This document shows, in pieces, positions 39,495-51,800 of a DNA stretch of 64,000 nt; positions within the stretch are counted from its first letter, which is position 1; each line of letters starts with the position of its first letter. The stretch covers positions 10,556,270 through 10,620,269 of the forward strand of contig JARUPZ010000016.1 in the NCBI GenBank assembly GCA_031213475.1. The letters run 5' to 3'. Origin of the DNA: Nereocystis luetkeana (Eukaryota; Sar; Phaeophyceae; Laminariales; Laminariaceae). The position numbers were made by a program, and so were the translations under genes. Below the pieces are notes generated by a model. The model was given only the letters and a program-made list of their open reading frames with translations, had not been told where the DNA came from and did not search any database.

Positions 39495-42400
39495 TGCTGC
39501 TGTTGCCGCTGCTGTTGCTACCACCACTATTACGGGGGGCCATAGTTAATAGGACCTATGGTATACATAAAAACCTATATATTTGACCATTTTTACTAAC
39601 AATATTTGGTCCTATTAACTATGTTCCCCCGTAATAGCAACTTCTGCTGTAGCTTGGCTTGCGTACGTTACGGCTTGTTTCTCGCCATACTGCGGCCGAT
39701 CGGGGGGCGCTCATTTCCCCTCACAATCGATCTAGACGCAGTGTTTTCTTTTTGACCGACGCCAGGGTTATAACTCGGCAGAGTCCGATGAAAGTATGTA
39801 TTCGAGTTGTACCCCGTTCGATTGCTACCTGTCTACCCTCCCGGTTATTCTCGTTCGAGTACGGCTAGAAATCGACTAACGTTGGGAATGCTGAACCTTC
39901 TGCGCGACGCAAAAAACGAGGCAATGTACCGGGGGCGAAAGACCCACGCCTTGTTTCGAAGGCCGCCGAGTTGTAAGAGCTCCTTACGAATTGAGCGGGA
40001 GAAAAAAAACAAAGAACGCTATTACGGTGTATAGGGCAGAGTAATGCATACCCATAGTAATTACTATATAGAACCCACGGTGTACCCAAAAAGCGGGTAC
40101 CACTCTATGTTTGGAGACCATACGTTGTCCTGATTACTTTTTTTTTTTAAACACTTTTACTTTCCAGCCTAGCTCGTAGTAAGAGGTTTTATTTACCCTT
40201 AGCGATCTTCTGCCCAAGCCGTGGTCACAGGTGTCGTCCCTTCTCCCCCCCCGGTACGTGTCTTTATTTTTGTCGCGCATAGGGTTCAGCATTCCCACTG
40301 CTCGTCGATTTTCATCGAATGTAGCTAACTCACGCTCTCGCGCTTTCCGCTAATTATTTTTTTAATGCAAGAAAAGGACCCTACGAACATGCACTCGGTG
40401 AGACTTGAACCCACGAAATTGATCTTGATAGGCACGCGAACCACTTACCAAGCCACCGGGGACGCCGATATTATTACCATGGCCCCGCGTAATAACAGCA
40501 CCATACTGGAATCCCATTATCCCACCAGCTTGCGCTTTCTACGTGTGCCGTGTTGTTTGGCGGTATGTGACCCCCACCCCCCTCCCGCCCCCTCCTCACT
40601 CCTCCTCGTGGTTTTTACAGTCCTCTCGGGTTCTTGGCGCGAGTGCTCCGTAAGTCATTAGTGAGTGTCTTTATTGATTCATTACCTTTTCGAAATAAGA
40701 AAAGGATGAAAGGCGATATTTTTAACGGGGTGTCTTTGTGTGCTTGCGATGCGCTGCGCTACACGGCACTTTCTCTTGTGTGCCCCCGCTTTTCGCTTCT
40801 TCCACTCTTCCTCCTTCCTCCTCCCACTCTCCCCCTTCCTCCCCCCCCTCCCTCTTCCCCCCTGCCCCCTCCTTCCTCCCCCCCCCCCCCCCCCCCCCCC
40901 CCCCGCACCTCCCCTCCCAGGGTGGTGGCGAAGGCCCGGGAGCCGGCAACGCGAGATTACGCAGTGCGAGCGTTGCGCGAGCTCATTGTCGACGGCGTGC
41001 AGAGGCTCCACCCCCTCCCCCCCCCCCCCCCCCTTCACCGCCTCCCACTCCTCCTCGGATGGAACCAAAAACGCCTCCTTGTCCCGCACACCAGCACCAT
41101 CAGCACCACCAGGACCGGGACTACCGTTACCGTCGCCCCCTTCCACGCCGGCCCCGCATTCCCGTAGCAACAGCGCCCCAGGCAGCGGCGTTGGAACCCC
41201 TTCGCGTAACGGCAATTCTGTAACGGCCACTGCTGGCCGAAGCGGCGGAATAGCTAGCGCCTCAGGCGGCGGTGGTAGTGGGGGGGTCGAGGATAGTTTC
41301 ATCCCCAGTTTTATGCGGGCGCGTTCGGAAGGGGGGGACGCGGAGGAAGAGCCGTTTCGGTGGGTGTTCAACGCGTATACGTCAGGCGTTTTTGTTGCTG
41401 CGGGGAGAGCGTCACGGCCGGTGGGGCGGGAGGGGGGGGCGGGGAGGAGGGAGGATGATATGGCGGCAGCGGGGGGCGGAAGGGCGTTCGAAGGGGTGCT
41501 GTTCGAGACGATGGGTTTGTTCGCTCTGACGCCGCACGTCGACACGCGAGAGGCTACGCTACAAACCCTGTACACGATTCTGCAGGTGTGAGACTAACCA
41601 CATCGCGCGCATGGCATGGGGTTTTCTCTTTTGCGGCGTATTTGGGCATAATTTATGCGTTTTTTTGTTTTGTTTTATTTTCGGGAGAATATAGCCGAGT
41701 TTTTGTTTTTGTTTTGTCACCCGCCGGATCTTCGGCGTTGTCTGAACGGAATAAAAAAAACGAAGAATTGGTGAGTTGTGCATGTGCCACCGTGACTGTA
41801 CCTGGTACATACTGCAACTTACAGATGTTTGTTGTCTTGGGCATGTTCCCAACCAACGACCTACCGTACGTTTCAGTCTAATTCCAAGTGTTTGTCCGCG
41901 TTTGTGAAGATTGCGGTGTTAATAGTAGGAACACGAACGTAAGGGTTTCCTATTTGGTTTGCTTGTCCATGACTTCGATGGCGGTGAAGCATGCACGTGA
42001 ACAGGGTGGACGGCTTTCTTCCGTGGCTTCGCACCCCGCTGTCGCGTGTGACCGAGATATGTCTCGCCGTCTGATGGAATGAAACCCTTTCGACGCGAAT
42101 ACTCTTTACGCAATCCCTCTATTTCAAAATACATTCGCGAAAACCTCTCTAAAAAACCCTCTCGACGAAACTCCTCTTTACGATTATGAAACCCACTCTT
42201 CGAAAGCTGTCCGCCGATATATCTCTTGAGAAACCCTCTACACGAAACCCCGTCTTCGAACTGCCGTCCGTTTCTTAACGAAACCTATTAACCTATTAAC
42301 CCATTGCGCATTTCTTTCTTTTCCAATAGCTCTCTAGTAAACCCTCTATACACGTATCTTCGTCGTCATAACTCCATTCGTGTCTATATTTGTTGTATGT

Positions 42401-42747
42401 CGTGCTACCGTTACGCCCGTCCCCAGTCCTGTGGCCAGGTGCTGGATTCCGCGTGGGCGGTAATTCTTAACCTGTTGCATTCCGTCGCCGTCGGGGCCAC
42501 AGACACTCCATCCCCTCCCCAAGGAATGCCTGCAGCCGTCGAAGGCGGCGAGAACGGGGTATTGCGGGGTATTTCGCCGGCGGAATATGACAGCGAAGAC
42601 GCTTTTGGCAGCGGGCAAGGACCGATGAGACCGGCGACGTGGGGCGGGGCGTGTCTCTCCCTGGCGTTCAAGTGCCTCCAGATCATTGTCGACGACTTCT
42701 TGGAGAGGGTGCCGAGTGATCAGGTACTGGTTCTTGTGCTGCTGCCG

Positions 42748-42802
<55 letters not shown>

Positions 42803-45800
42803 CGTTGTTGTTGTTTTTGTTGTTGTGTTGTTGTGTGGCTGCGCTGATGTCATTTACCACTGTAATGGTGCTGCTGTGGTGTTCTGGTGTGGTGTTTTTT
42901 TTCTTTACTGGTGTGGTGCTGTGCTGTAGTGCTGTGCTCTTTTGCGGCCGTGTTGCCATGCTGCTTTGTTGTTGGGCTGCCGTGCTGCTGTACTGTACTG
43001 CCTCATTGTGTAGTGCTTCTGCTACGCGGCTGTTCGGCGATTTGTTGTTGTACTTACATTATGTCATGTTGTATACCAGGTACGCATCATGGATGAAGGA
43101 TGACAACTGCCCTACAGCCAGGCGCTTAATGGAAGTGGCAGTGACCCCGCCGTATTATTGTAACACCCCGACCCCGCTGCCCCCTATATCAAAACGCCAC
43201 CCAGGTACCGGAACTGGTCACGTGCACGGGCGCCTTCGGAGGGCAGACGGAAAGTGTCAACCTTAGCCTCACCGCCATTGGTGAGGAGTACTGGAATCTG
43301 CTGTGTTGCAACATGTGCCGATACGATATGGAGCAATGCGCTTGACCGCCGAGACGCGGTACACCACTGCACGCCATTCCTGCAATTGGTCTGCAGTAGG
43401 TCTAATGTGGGATTACGGTAGGATCACAGTGGGTCCACAGCAGCAGTAGGTCTCCTGTAGATTAAGCCTACACTGTACGGTCATCTATTTGTGTACAGTA
43501 GGCCTACAGCACGTCTACAGTAGATGGACAATCTGTGTGCGTAGTGTAGTGTAGTGCAATGCAGTGCAATGCAGTGGCGGGGTTTGCGTCGTGCAGTGTC
43601 GTGCAGTGAACGGGTGTTGTGGGTAGCGGGCTAGCGGCATGAAAAAAACCCGACGTCCCTCCCTTTTTTTCGTTCGGTTCTCTGTGCAGGAATGCTGTGG
43701 ACCGTTTGTGACACATTCGCAGACACCACTGCCGCGCCCAAGGCCACCATCGTTGGAAACCCGGGGAAAGAAACTCCACCATCCCCTCCCCTCGGCCCTG
43801 GCCGACCGTCGCTGCGGTCCATGTGGCCCACCATGCTGTTCGAACTGCGGAGCCTCGCCGTAGACTTCAGACCGGAGGTATGAAATATCCGAGCAATATG
43901 CATTGTGTTGCATGTTGTTGTGTGTCCGTGTGCTTTCTTTGTTTGCTTCTTTGTGTTGTTTTTGGCAAGTTTTGTCGTCTTGTATTTTTTGTTCAGTTCA
44001 GTTTTGGGTTCTTCGTTTTTCGTTTGAAACGTCGACCCGGGGTTTGAACATAGTCAAATATCTCCAAAAAAAAAACACTTTGTTTTATGGATATTCACTA
44101 CTATTATACCGCCGTGTCAAACTCAAAATGATAAAACTAGTCTTCGGAAGCGACCTTCATCGTCCACATCCCGCCCCCATGTTCTTCTGCTTAACCCCTT
44201 TAAAACTCGAAGGGGAAAGTTTGTCGAAAACAAAGTGACTTGAGCACAGCATCTGTCACACGAAGTGGGCCGGGCCACTGGGGTTGGGACTATGTACCCG
44301 AGCTACAATGCAAGGGCATCTCCGTCCCGCACGCAGCATGATACCAGTCGTAGTGGGATACTGTTGCACGTTCCCACTAGACGCTTGATGTTGCCGCATC
44401 TGACATAGTTTAGTAGCTATGCTTGAGATCATTTCGAAAGTGTTATTTTTCCTTCTGCGTACTTTCCCCCCCCCCGTTTTCTTGCTGTGTGTTTACTCTG
44501 CAGCTGCGAAACTGCGCGGTGAATACTCTCTTCTCCGTCGCCGTGGGCAACGGGTCGGTCCTCAGCGAGTCGGAGTGGAAGCAGTTCCTTCTCGAGGTCA
44601 CCTTTCCGCTGATCGAGCAGGTACGCCAGTGGGTACAATATTTTAGATGTATCGGTAGGTGCTGCAGTGGGTGAGCAGTAGGTGCTTAGCAGTGGGTGCT
44701 GCAGTTGATGCGTACCGGATCTATCGAACATAACCCTGAACCGTGCATGAACCCGTGCAGCCTGAACCATGAAGGATGAACCTTTAAAACATGAGCCGTG
44801 AAGTCACTATACGATGACACGTGAAACAGGTGCTGGACAGTACGAGCACCGCCAGCAGCGGAGCCAACACAGCCGTTGCCCCGGAGCTGAAGAAGGGGGT
44901 TCGAATGCTCATGCACCACACAAGGGATACCGACCAGAAGCAGTGGAATGAGACTAGGGTGCACGCCATGCAGGTATGGCATTTCTACTTCCATGATACT
45001 GCTATCGCATTCGTCAGCGGAGTAGGAAGCTACATGGGTGAATATGATGATGATCACAAAGACGGCGCGATTTTAAAGTCATTTTGGACACCCATGCGGA
45101 CCGGGAATATTGATCTTGCTCACCCGGGCTGTAATGATGCGATCGCAGCAGCGATAACGATGAACGATACCGATAGCGACGAAATCGATATCGGCGATCC
45201 CGATTACGCCCAATAACGCCGATATCAGTATCGGGACAATAAGGACGAATCGCTATCAATATCAAAAGCGCCCATAAAGCCGGTCGCCCCGGTGGTTCAA
45301 GCGGTTAACCTCGAATTCTACTTGTTTGAGTCCTGGGTTCGAGCCCCAGGTGGGTCGGACTTTGACTTTATTTGCAAAAATATAAATAACAGAGGATTCA
45401 ATTGTTGAGAGCGCCTTGCAGCGTGGGTAGGCACAATTCGATGCGAGTCGACGAGGGAAGAAAAAGCTGAAATCTTCTCGCGATAAAAAGGAAGGCACGT
45501 ACCGTAGCGGGAAGGGGGGAGCCTGCTATGTGACCCCGGATCTGAGTTACGAGTTGGAAGGAGAGAGAGCAGAAGATGGGCGAAGATTAGAAATGGGATG
45601 AGCAAAAAAAATAAATATATACCAGGTATATAGATACTGTATCGCTGTGGATATCGCCGATATTGACAACCCCGATACCGACAACCCCGATACCGACAAC
45701 GCCGATATTCACTATCGCGGATATCGATAACGCCGATATCGGAAACACCGTTATCGATATCGTCGATACCGCTAACACCGCTATCGATATCGCCGACATC

Positions 45801-48800
45801 AGTAACAACGACACCGATAACGACGGTAAACACGCCACTGATTGCAGGGCAGCAAACCCGATCCTTCCATATAAACTTCAAGTTGCTCGTACAATGGTGC
45901 ACCAAATGAAAACCCGCCCCCGGTCTGCCTCCCCTATCGACACCACCCTCTATCCATGTAGCCGTTGTGATCCAACGGGAATGCGTCATTTTTTTATTTA
46001 TTTTTTTGTCATCCGAGAATGTGCAGGGTGATTGTCAATCCCAAAAAACGACGGAACAAGCAGAGAAGAAAACCCCTCTAAAAACGCATTATACGACAAC
46101 TAAAAACTCGATGCACAGATAGCAGACCTCTGTAGAGACCAACACCCCTTTTTCCACTCCTCATTGCGTACTCGTCGTATATCAACCTTTGTTTGTACAC
46201 GACCAAGCGAATCACCTATTTTGCTGTGTTGCCATTCCGTTCGATGTTGCAGGGCTTGGGCCGGGTTCTTCGTGCGTACGTGGGGGGTCTGTCTCGATAC
46301 AGCTGGTTTTCGGAGGAGGGGGGCGTGTGGACCAAGTCGCTGAAGGTACGAATGGGCTACGATTTTGATACCGTCCGCGTAACACGCGTCATACGGTAAC
46401 CCACCTAGGACACCCGCAAGGAAAGATGTCCAGATTCGATCACCTCCTAAACATGCCTTAACCCTTTTAGTACCGCGGTCCCGTTTTGGGGAAAATTACT
46501 TGGAATTAGAGTGGTTTGTCCCCGAAACGGGACTGCAGTGGTAACAGTCCTAACAGTTCTGAAAGGGTTAAGGGACTCTAGGTAGGGCGCACGCAACGAA
46601 ACGGGTGGCTTTGGAAAGACGTCGTCGAGATATTTCTGTGGACGCGTCTCTCGGCATTGTTAGCGTCTACTATTACGGGGGACCATAGTTAATAGGACCA
46701 AATATTGTTAATAAAAATGGTTAAATAGATACCAGGTTAGGTTTTTATGTATACCATAGGTCCTATTAACTATGGTCCCCCGTAATAGCGTCTACACTGT
46801 CCCCGTTGTCGAAAATACAAAAATGCTGGCCTGGAAACTCGTCCGAGGGTATGTGGTAATTTATCACCCTATTACGGGGGGCCATAAAAAACAGGACTAT
46901 GGTACACACAAAAACCTACCGGTATATATTTCCTTTTTTTTACTAGCAGTATTTGGTCTTGGTAACTATGGTCCCCCGTAACAGTGTGATACCTGGTACG
47001 GCTTTTCATACCACTCTGTTCGGAGGTATAAGGAGCATTTGGGCCTTGGGTTGAATATCCGAACTCGCTATATTTCGGATGACGACGGTAAACACGGGGT
47101 ATTCCGTGCACCTCCAATGATTCGGTATGGTTGCTGCCACATAGGTCGGGAGACTTGTCATAGCAAGGGGAAATTGGCGCTGTCAAAGGTGTAGGGCCGG
47201 GTGTTTAGACTACTGTACAGCCTACCAGGTACATGGTAGTAGTTTGGTAGCAGTAAAACGTAGTTAAGGCAACTTTGCTGTCTGCCAAGGGGTGAAAGGT
47301 GAAAGTGCTGTCTCCTGGCATCTTTGGTTGCAGCTGCAGAATACGAATGGTCGCCGAGCCTAGAGCCTCTTGATTGAGGTGGGATAGTCCACTAGGGAGG
47401 GGACGGTGAGTAAGATTGATGTTCTTATTTTATTAAGTATATATGGATTGGGTTGGGGACGGGTTGTAATAAATTTACTACGCAAAAAAGGGGCGGGAGA
47501 TAATGCGGTGGGTTTTTGAAGTCCATGTGGTGGCTTTTGTGTCTCGGGACGAAAAGAAAAAGCGCACGGAAAATGTATCGGGGCCGGCTGCTGGGGCCTT
47601 ACCGTTCTTGCCGTTTACTCGGATGCGCCGAACAACGAACACACGCACTGGAAATCGAAAAATCGCTTGAGTAAAACCTCTGACTCCAACCATTATACCG
47701 ATATCATACCATTGTGAAAGGGAGTTCGGGAACAGTATTGACGTACAGGCGGCACGAGTAATAGGGTTTTTAGTGGAATGATAGCTGTGATATCGTTGCA
47801 GATTGGAGACCGAAGACAAGCGCGAGAAACGTAGGCGTTTCGGGTACCAGATGAAAACGTCGAATGTCACATTCAGCGCGTGTTTCGATGGCGTCGATGC
47901 TCTATGTGCTGCGGTTTGCGGGCAGGTTTATCGGGACGCCTGCCTAGTGGGCAGTGACAGCCAGGAGGTTTCTCTGGCTGGTGTCGACGGCATCACTACC
48001 ATGGTGAGGCGTTCATGCTTTGGGTTCGTCGTGGTGTCGCCACAGCTAATGAACATGTCATCCTGTTGCACGACGTGACATCGACACAAAGACGCGATGA
48101 TCCATTGTTTTGGTTACACGTGAGATGATACGATGATGTTCCATCATTCAGTACCGCATCACCGGTGTTTCGGAAGAGATGTAGACTTTCATTGTTGAGT
48201 TTCCCATCGCATCACAGCAATGTGAGGTTCCATTATTTCATGTAGTACCACATCGCCTTACATACCATGGTGTAACGACTCCAATAGCTCGAACAGACTC
48301 TCACGAATCCAAATCTCCAACGACTCGAAACGCTCTGACGACTCCAACCGCTCTAAGGTCCTCCTGGTCGGACGGATGGGCCTCAAATCGGTGCAAGTGC
48401 GCGCCGGGGTCGGCATGAAAGTCGTCGACGGTACCCTTCAACGTAAACAGCCCCTCGCCAAACTCCCGGCTAAAGCTCCGATCTCTGCTGGGAAAACAAA
48501 TATCGGGCCTCCAGGCTCGATCTCCTCCGCCACAGCAATAGCAGCAGCAGCAGGGGGAGGGGACGCGGCTAGAATGACCCCGGAGTTCGTACGTTTGAGG
48601 CCGGCGTTGTATGTTGCTGCGTGGGCGGCTATGGTTCAGGCGTCTGCCTTTGAGGTGGACGCGAGCGGGGATGTTGCTCCAGCGTTTGTGCAGGTGTGCT
48701 GTGCCGTGTTGTACTGTGTTTGGCGAGGCGCTGTGAGTTTGGTTGTGTTACGATGTATGTTTTGCCTGTTTTTCGTTTGTTGGTTTTGTTGGTTTCGGTT

Positions 48801-51800
48801 GTTTTGATTGTTTGGTGTTTGTGTTTTCTTATGTAATTTTGTTCCGTGGTCTGAAGTGGAGTTTTTTTTTTTGTGGATTTGAAGTTTCCTTATGTGGGCG
48901 CTTTTGTTGTCGAAACCTAAAGAGTTGATGTTGTCGGTCGGTGGCACGTGCAATTTGAAGGCCTGCTTATGTAGTTCACACGCTGCAGAATAGGCTCAAG
49001 CGAGTTAGCGCAGACCTGACCATGTTGACGATTGTCGGTTTAAGACTGGCCGCTGATGGGGTTGGAGCTGTTGATAGTTAACAGCGCTGGCGTAGGCTAC
49101 TTCTCTATACCAACGCCACTCTGACTTCTCTCCAGGGTGGAGTCATACTTCCCTATTTTGACACGTTTTCAACATTGACGAGGGGTGAAGTTGTCGCTCA
49201 GAATACCCTACCTCACTTTAGTTTGGCCCCCCAGAGCCAAACAGATATTTTCGTCCTCGCCTAACCAAAGAACTGTTACGGTATATATAGGCCATAGTAA
49301 TGCATGGTAATACATAGTAATACATAGTAGTACTACATACCACCCTGGACGTAAATGTAAGGAGCGTTTGTACACTATTATCGAGATAATTAGGGCCTTA
49401 TATTGCCGGGAAGAGTGGTTCCAGGTAGTATTACGGGGGTCCATAGTTAATAGGACCAAATATTGTTTGTAAAAATGGGTAAATATATAGGTTTTTATGC
49501 ATACCATAGGTCCTGTTAACTATGGTCCCCCGTAATAGTCAGAACCCACGACGGACCCGAAAACTATCTACCCCTTTATGTTGAAACACTCTAGTTGGTT
49601 CTGATTACTATACTACTCTATGTATCACTATGCTCCCCTTATTAATTGCTACCAGGTAGTTTACCCGGGCTAACAGCAAGTGTAGGTCTGTTGGACTTCC
49701 GCAATGCCGTCTACGGTGGCTCTGTTGTAGTGCTTTCCTTAAAGCCGGCGGCGTTTTCCTTGTGCGATTGCTCCGTAATGTTGTGGCGTGCTGTGGTTTC
49801 GGCGCAGAAGCTTTTATGCCCTCTGACCTCTTTCGGCTGGCTTTGCCGGAGCCGCGTTTTCTGTTTTTTTTTCTCGTCATTGTTTCCGATACAATATATA
49901 AATCATGTCCTGCCTGTTGTGCGTTGCTTGTGTACATCCAGGGCATCGCTACGGTCTACAAGGCCGGCATGGAGGAAGGGGCTGAGTGGCACCCAGGCCA
50001 AGATGGCGAGGAACAGAGGTACGATTGTACTGCGGGGAGCCATAGTAAATAGGACCAAATATTGTCAGTAAAAATCGGGGATCATACAGGTTTTTGTGTT
50101 ACCGTATTTACTATGGTCCCCAGTAATACTGCACTTTTGCATAGTGAGCTACTGTGCTTCAAGTTGAAGTTGGCGGCGGTTGAAGTCGGTGGCCATTGAA
50201 GCTGAGTTGAGGTTGAATTTGGTGAGGTCAATGTTTAATTTCAAGTTGAACTTGGGCGGTTTCATTTTATGTTGGACTTGAAAACCTGAATTTTCAGCCG
50301 ACCTGAAGGATGAATGGCGAATTTCCCTCTAGGCGATGACTGGAGACGAGCGCCTATGGGATCGTGAACGAAGCAAGCAGTGCAGACGCAAACTATCACA
50401 TAGCAATAGAGCTGCCGCATATTCTTGGTGCTGGCATGAATCTGGTATAGCATACTGCAGACGGAGACTATTAAAATAGCGTACTGTTGTGTATGCTATT
50501 GCTGTAAGTTTTCCCATGTTAAGAAAGTAGTTGACCCACTGCCGAAAGTACATCCCCCGCCCCCGTCTATCACGACAATCTGAGTATTCACACGGCAACA
50601 TTAGATGATATGAGCAACATCGCACGACGAATATTGAAATATTTTTCTACCGTGCGCTGGCATGGGCGTGAGTGCTCTTCAGCTTGAAGATCCGTGGTGA
50701 GAGCAATCACCCTTAACTTCGACGCGTTTTAGCATTGACGCGGAGTATATCACTATGCCGCGCATCCATGGTACTAGTGATATAGCGTTATGCTGTGCGT
50801 ATTAATTGGCATGCCTGCTGCTGTGTATGTTACTGACACGCCTTGCCGCTATCCTACTGCTGTGCACCACCGTGGGCTGTGCCATGCCGAAAGGTAGGTG
50901 GGTTAGTGCTACGTGCTCACGTTGGACGTTTTTGTGATGAAAGCGGTCAACTATGCCCCCGACTCCCCTTCCCCCCCCTCCGTCACAAGCGGTTTTTGGT
51001 AGGATGGATGGAGCGTACGACTACGACCATGGATAACATGAGTACCCCCCCCCTTCCCACTCCCTTCCTCTTTTCCCCTTTTTTGCACAGAATGTGCGAC
51101 CTTTTCGAGGTGTTGGAAGGCCTATTCCTACCGCGGGTGCCCCCCCCCGAAAGGACCCCCGCCACGCCGGGCGCCCCCCCACGCCGTCCAGTGTACCTGC
51201 CCAAGGTCTCTCCTGGACAACGGGCCATCCTCGATTTCTTGCAAGATGATTTACGGTCAGGGTGGCAGTTAGCCCTGAGGCTGCTTGCTAAGTACAGCGT
51301 CGCTGGTTGGGGAGGGGGCGGGGGTGGTGGTAACGCTGGAGGCATTATTATGGGGGGGGCGCGGGCGGGGTTCGGCGTGACCCCGGAGTGCGTTAAGGAG
51401 GTGGCGGAGGCGTTGTCTTCCATGATGTCGACGGGGAAGGTGCCTAGGCGCGACCGGGCTCTCGCGCTCGAGGCGTTGATCCTCGAGGTACTTAAACCTT
51501 CTCTTCTACTTGTACCATGTTTTGTGCTTTTACATTCTTTCGTGCGTACCTTGTTTTGTGTTTGTATCTTATTTTGTAGTTGTACCGTATTTTGTACTTG
51601 CGCCTTGGTTTGTTCCTTAGTTTGTACTTGTGCCTCGTTTTAGTACTTACAACCATGTTGGATTTGTACCTTTTTGGTAGATGTATCTTCTTTCGTACGT
51701 GTACTTTTTACGACTAGGAAAGAAGCGTTTGGTACATTCAGCCTATATAGAGCAAACAATATGTTAGTCTGGCGTGTAGTAGTTTGTCACGGAAATGTTG

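Noticed and set aside
40682-41575. 297-codon minus-strand frame opposite exon 22
   Set aside because: It is the mirror of the exon 22 coding strand; the plus strand carries the MON2 motifs.
45285-45358. A genuine Ser/Leu-type tRNA gene
   Set aside because: The T arm pairs, but the acceptor stem does not close well and the sequence runs into a SINE body with other copies in the window.
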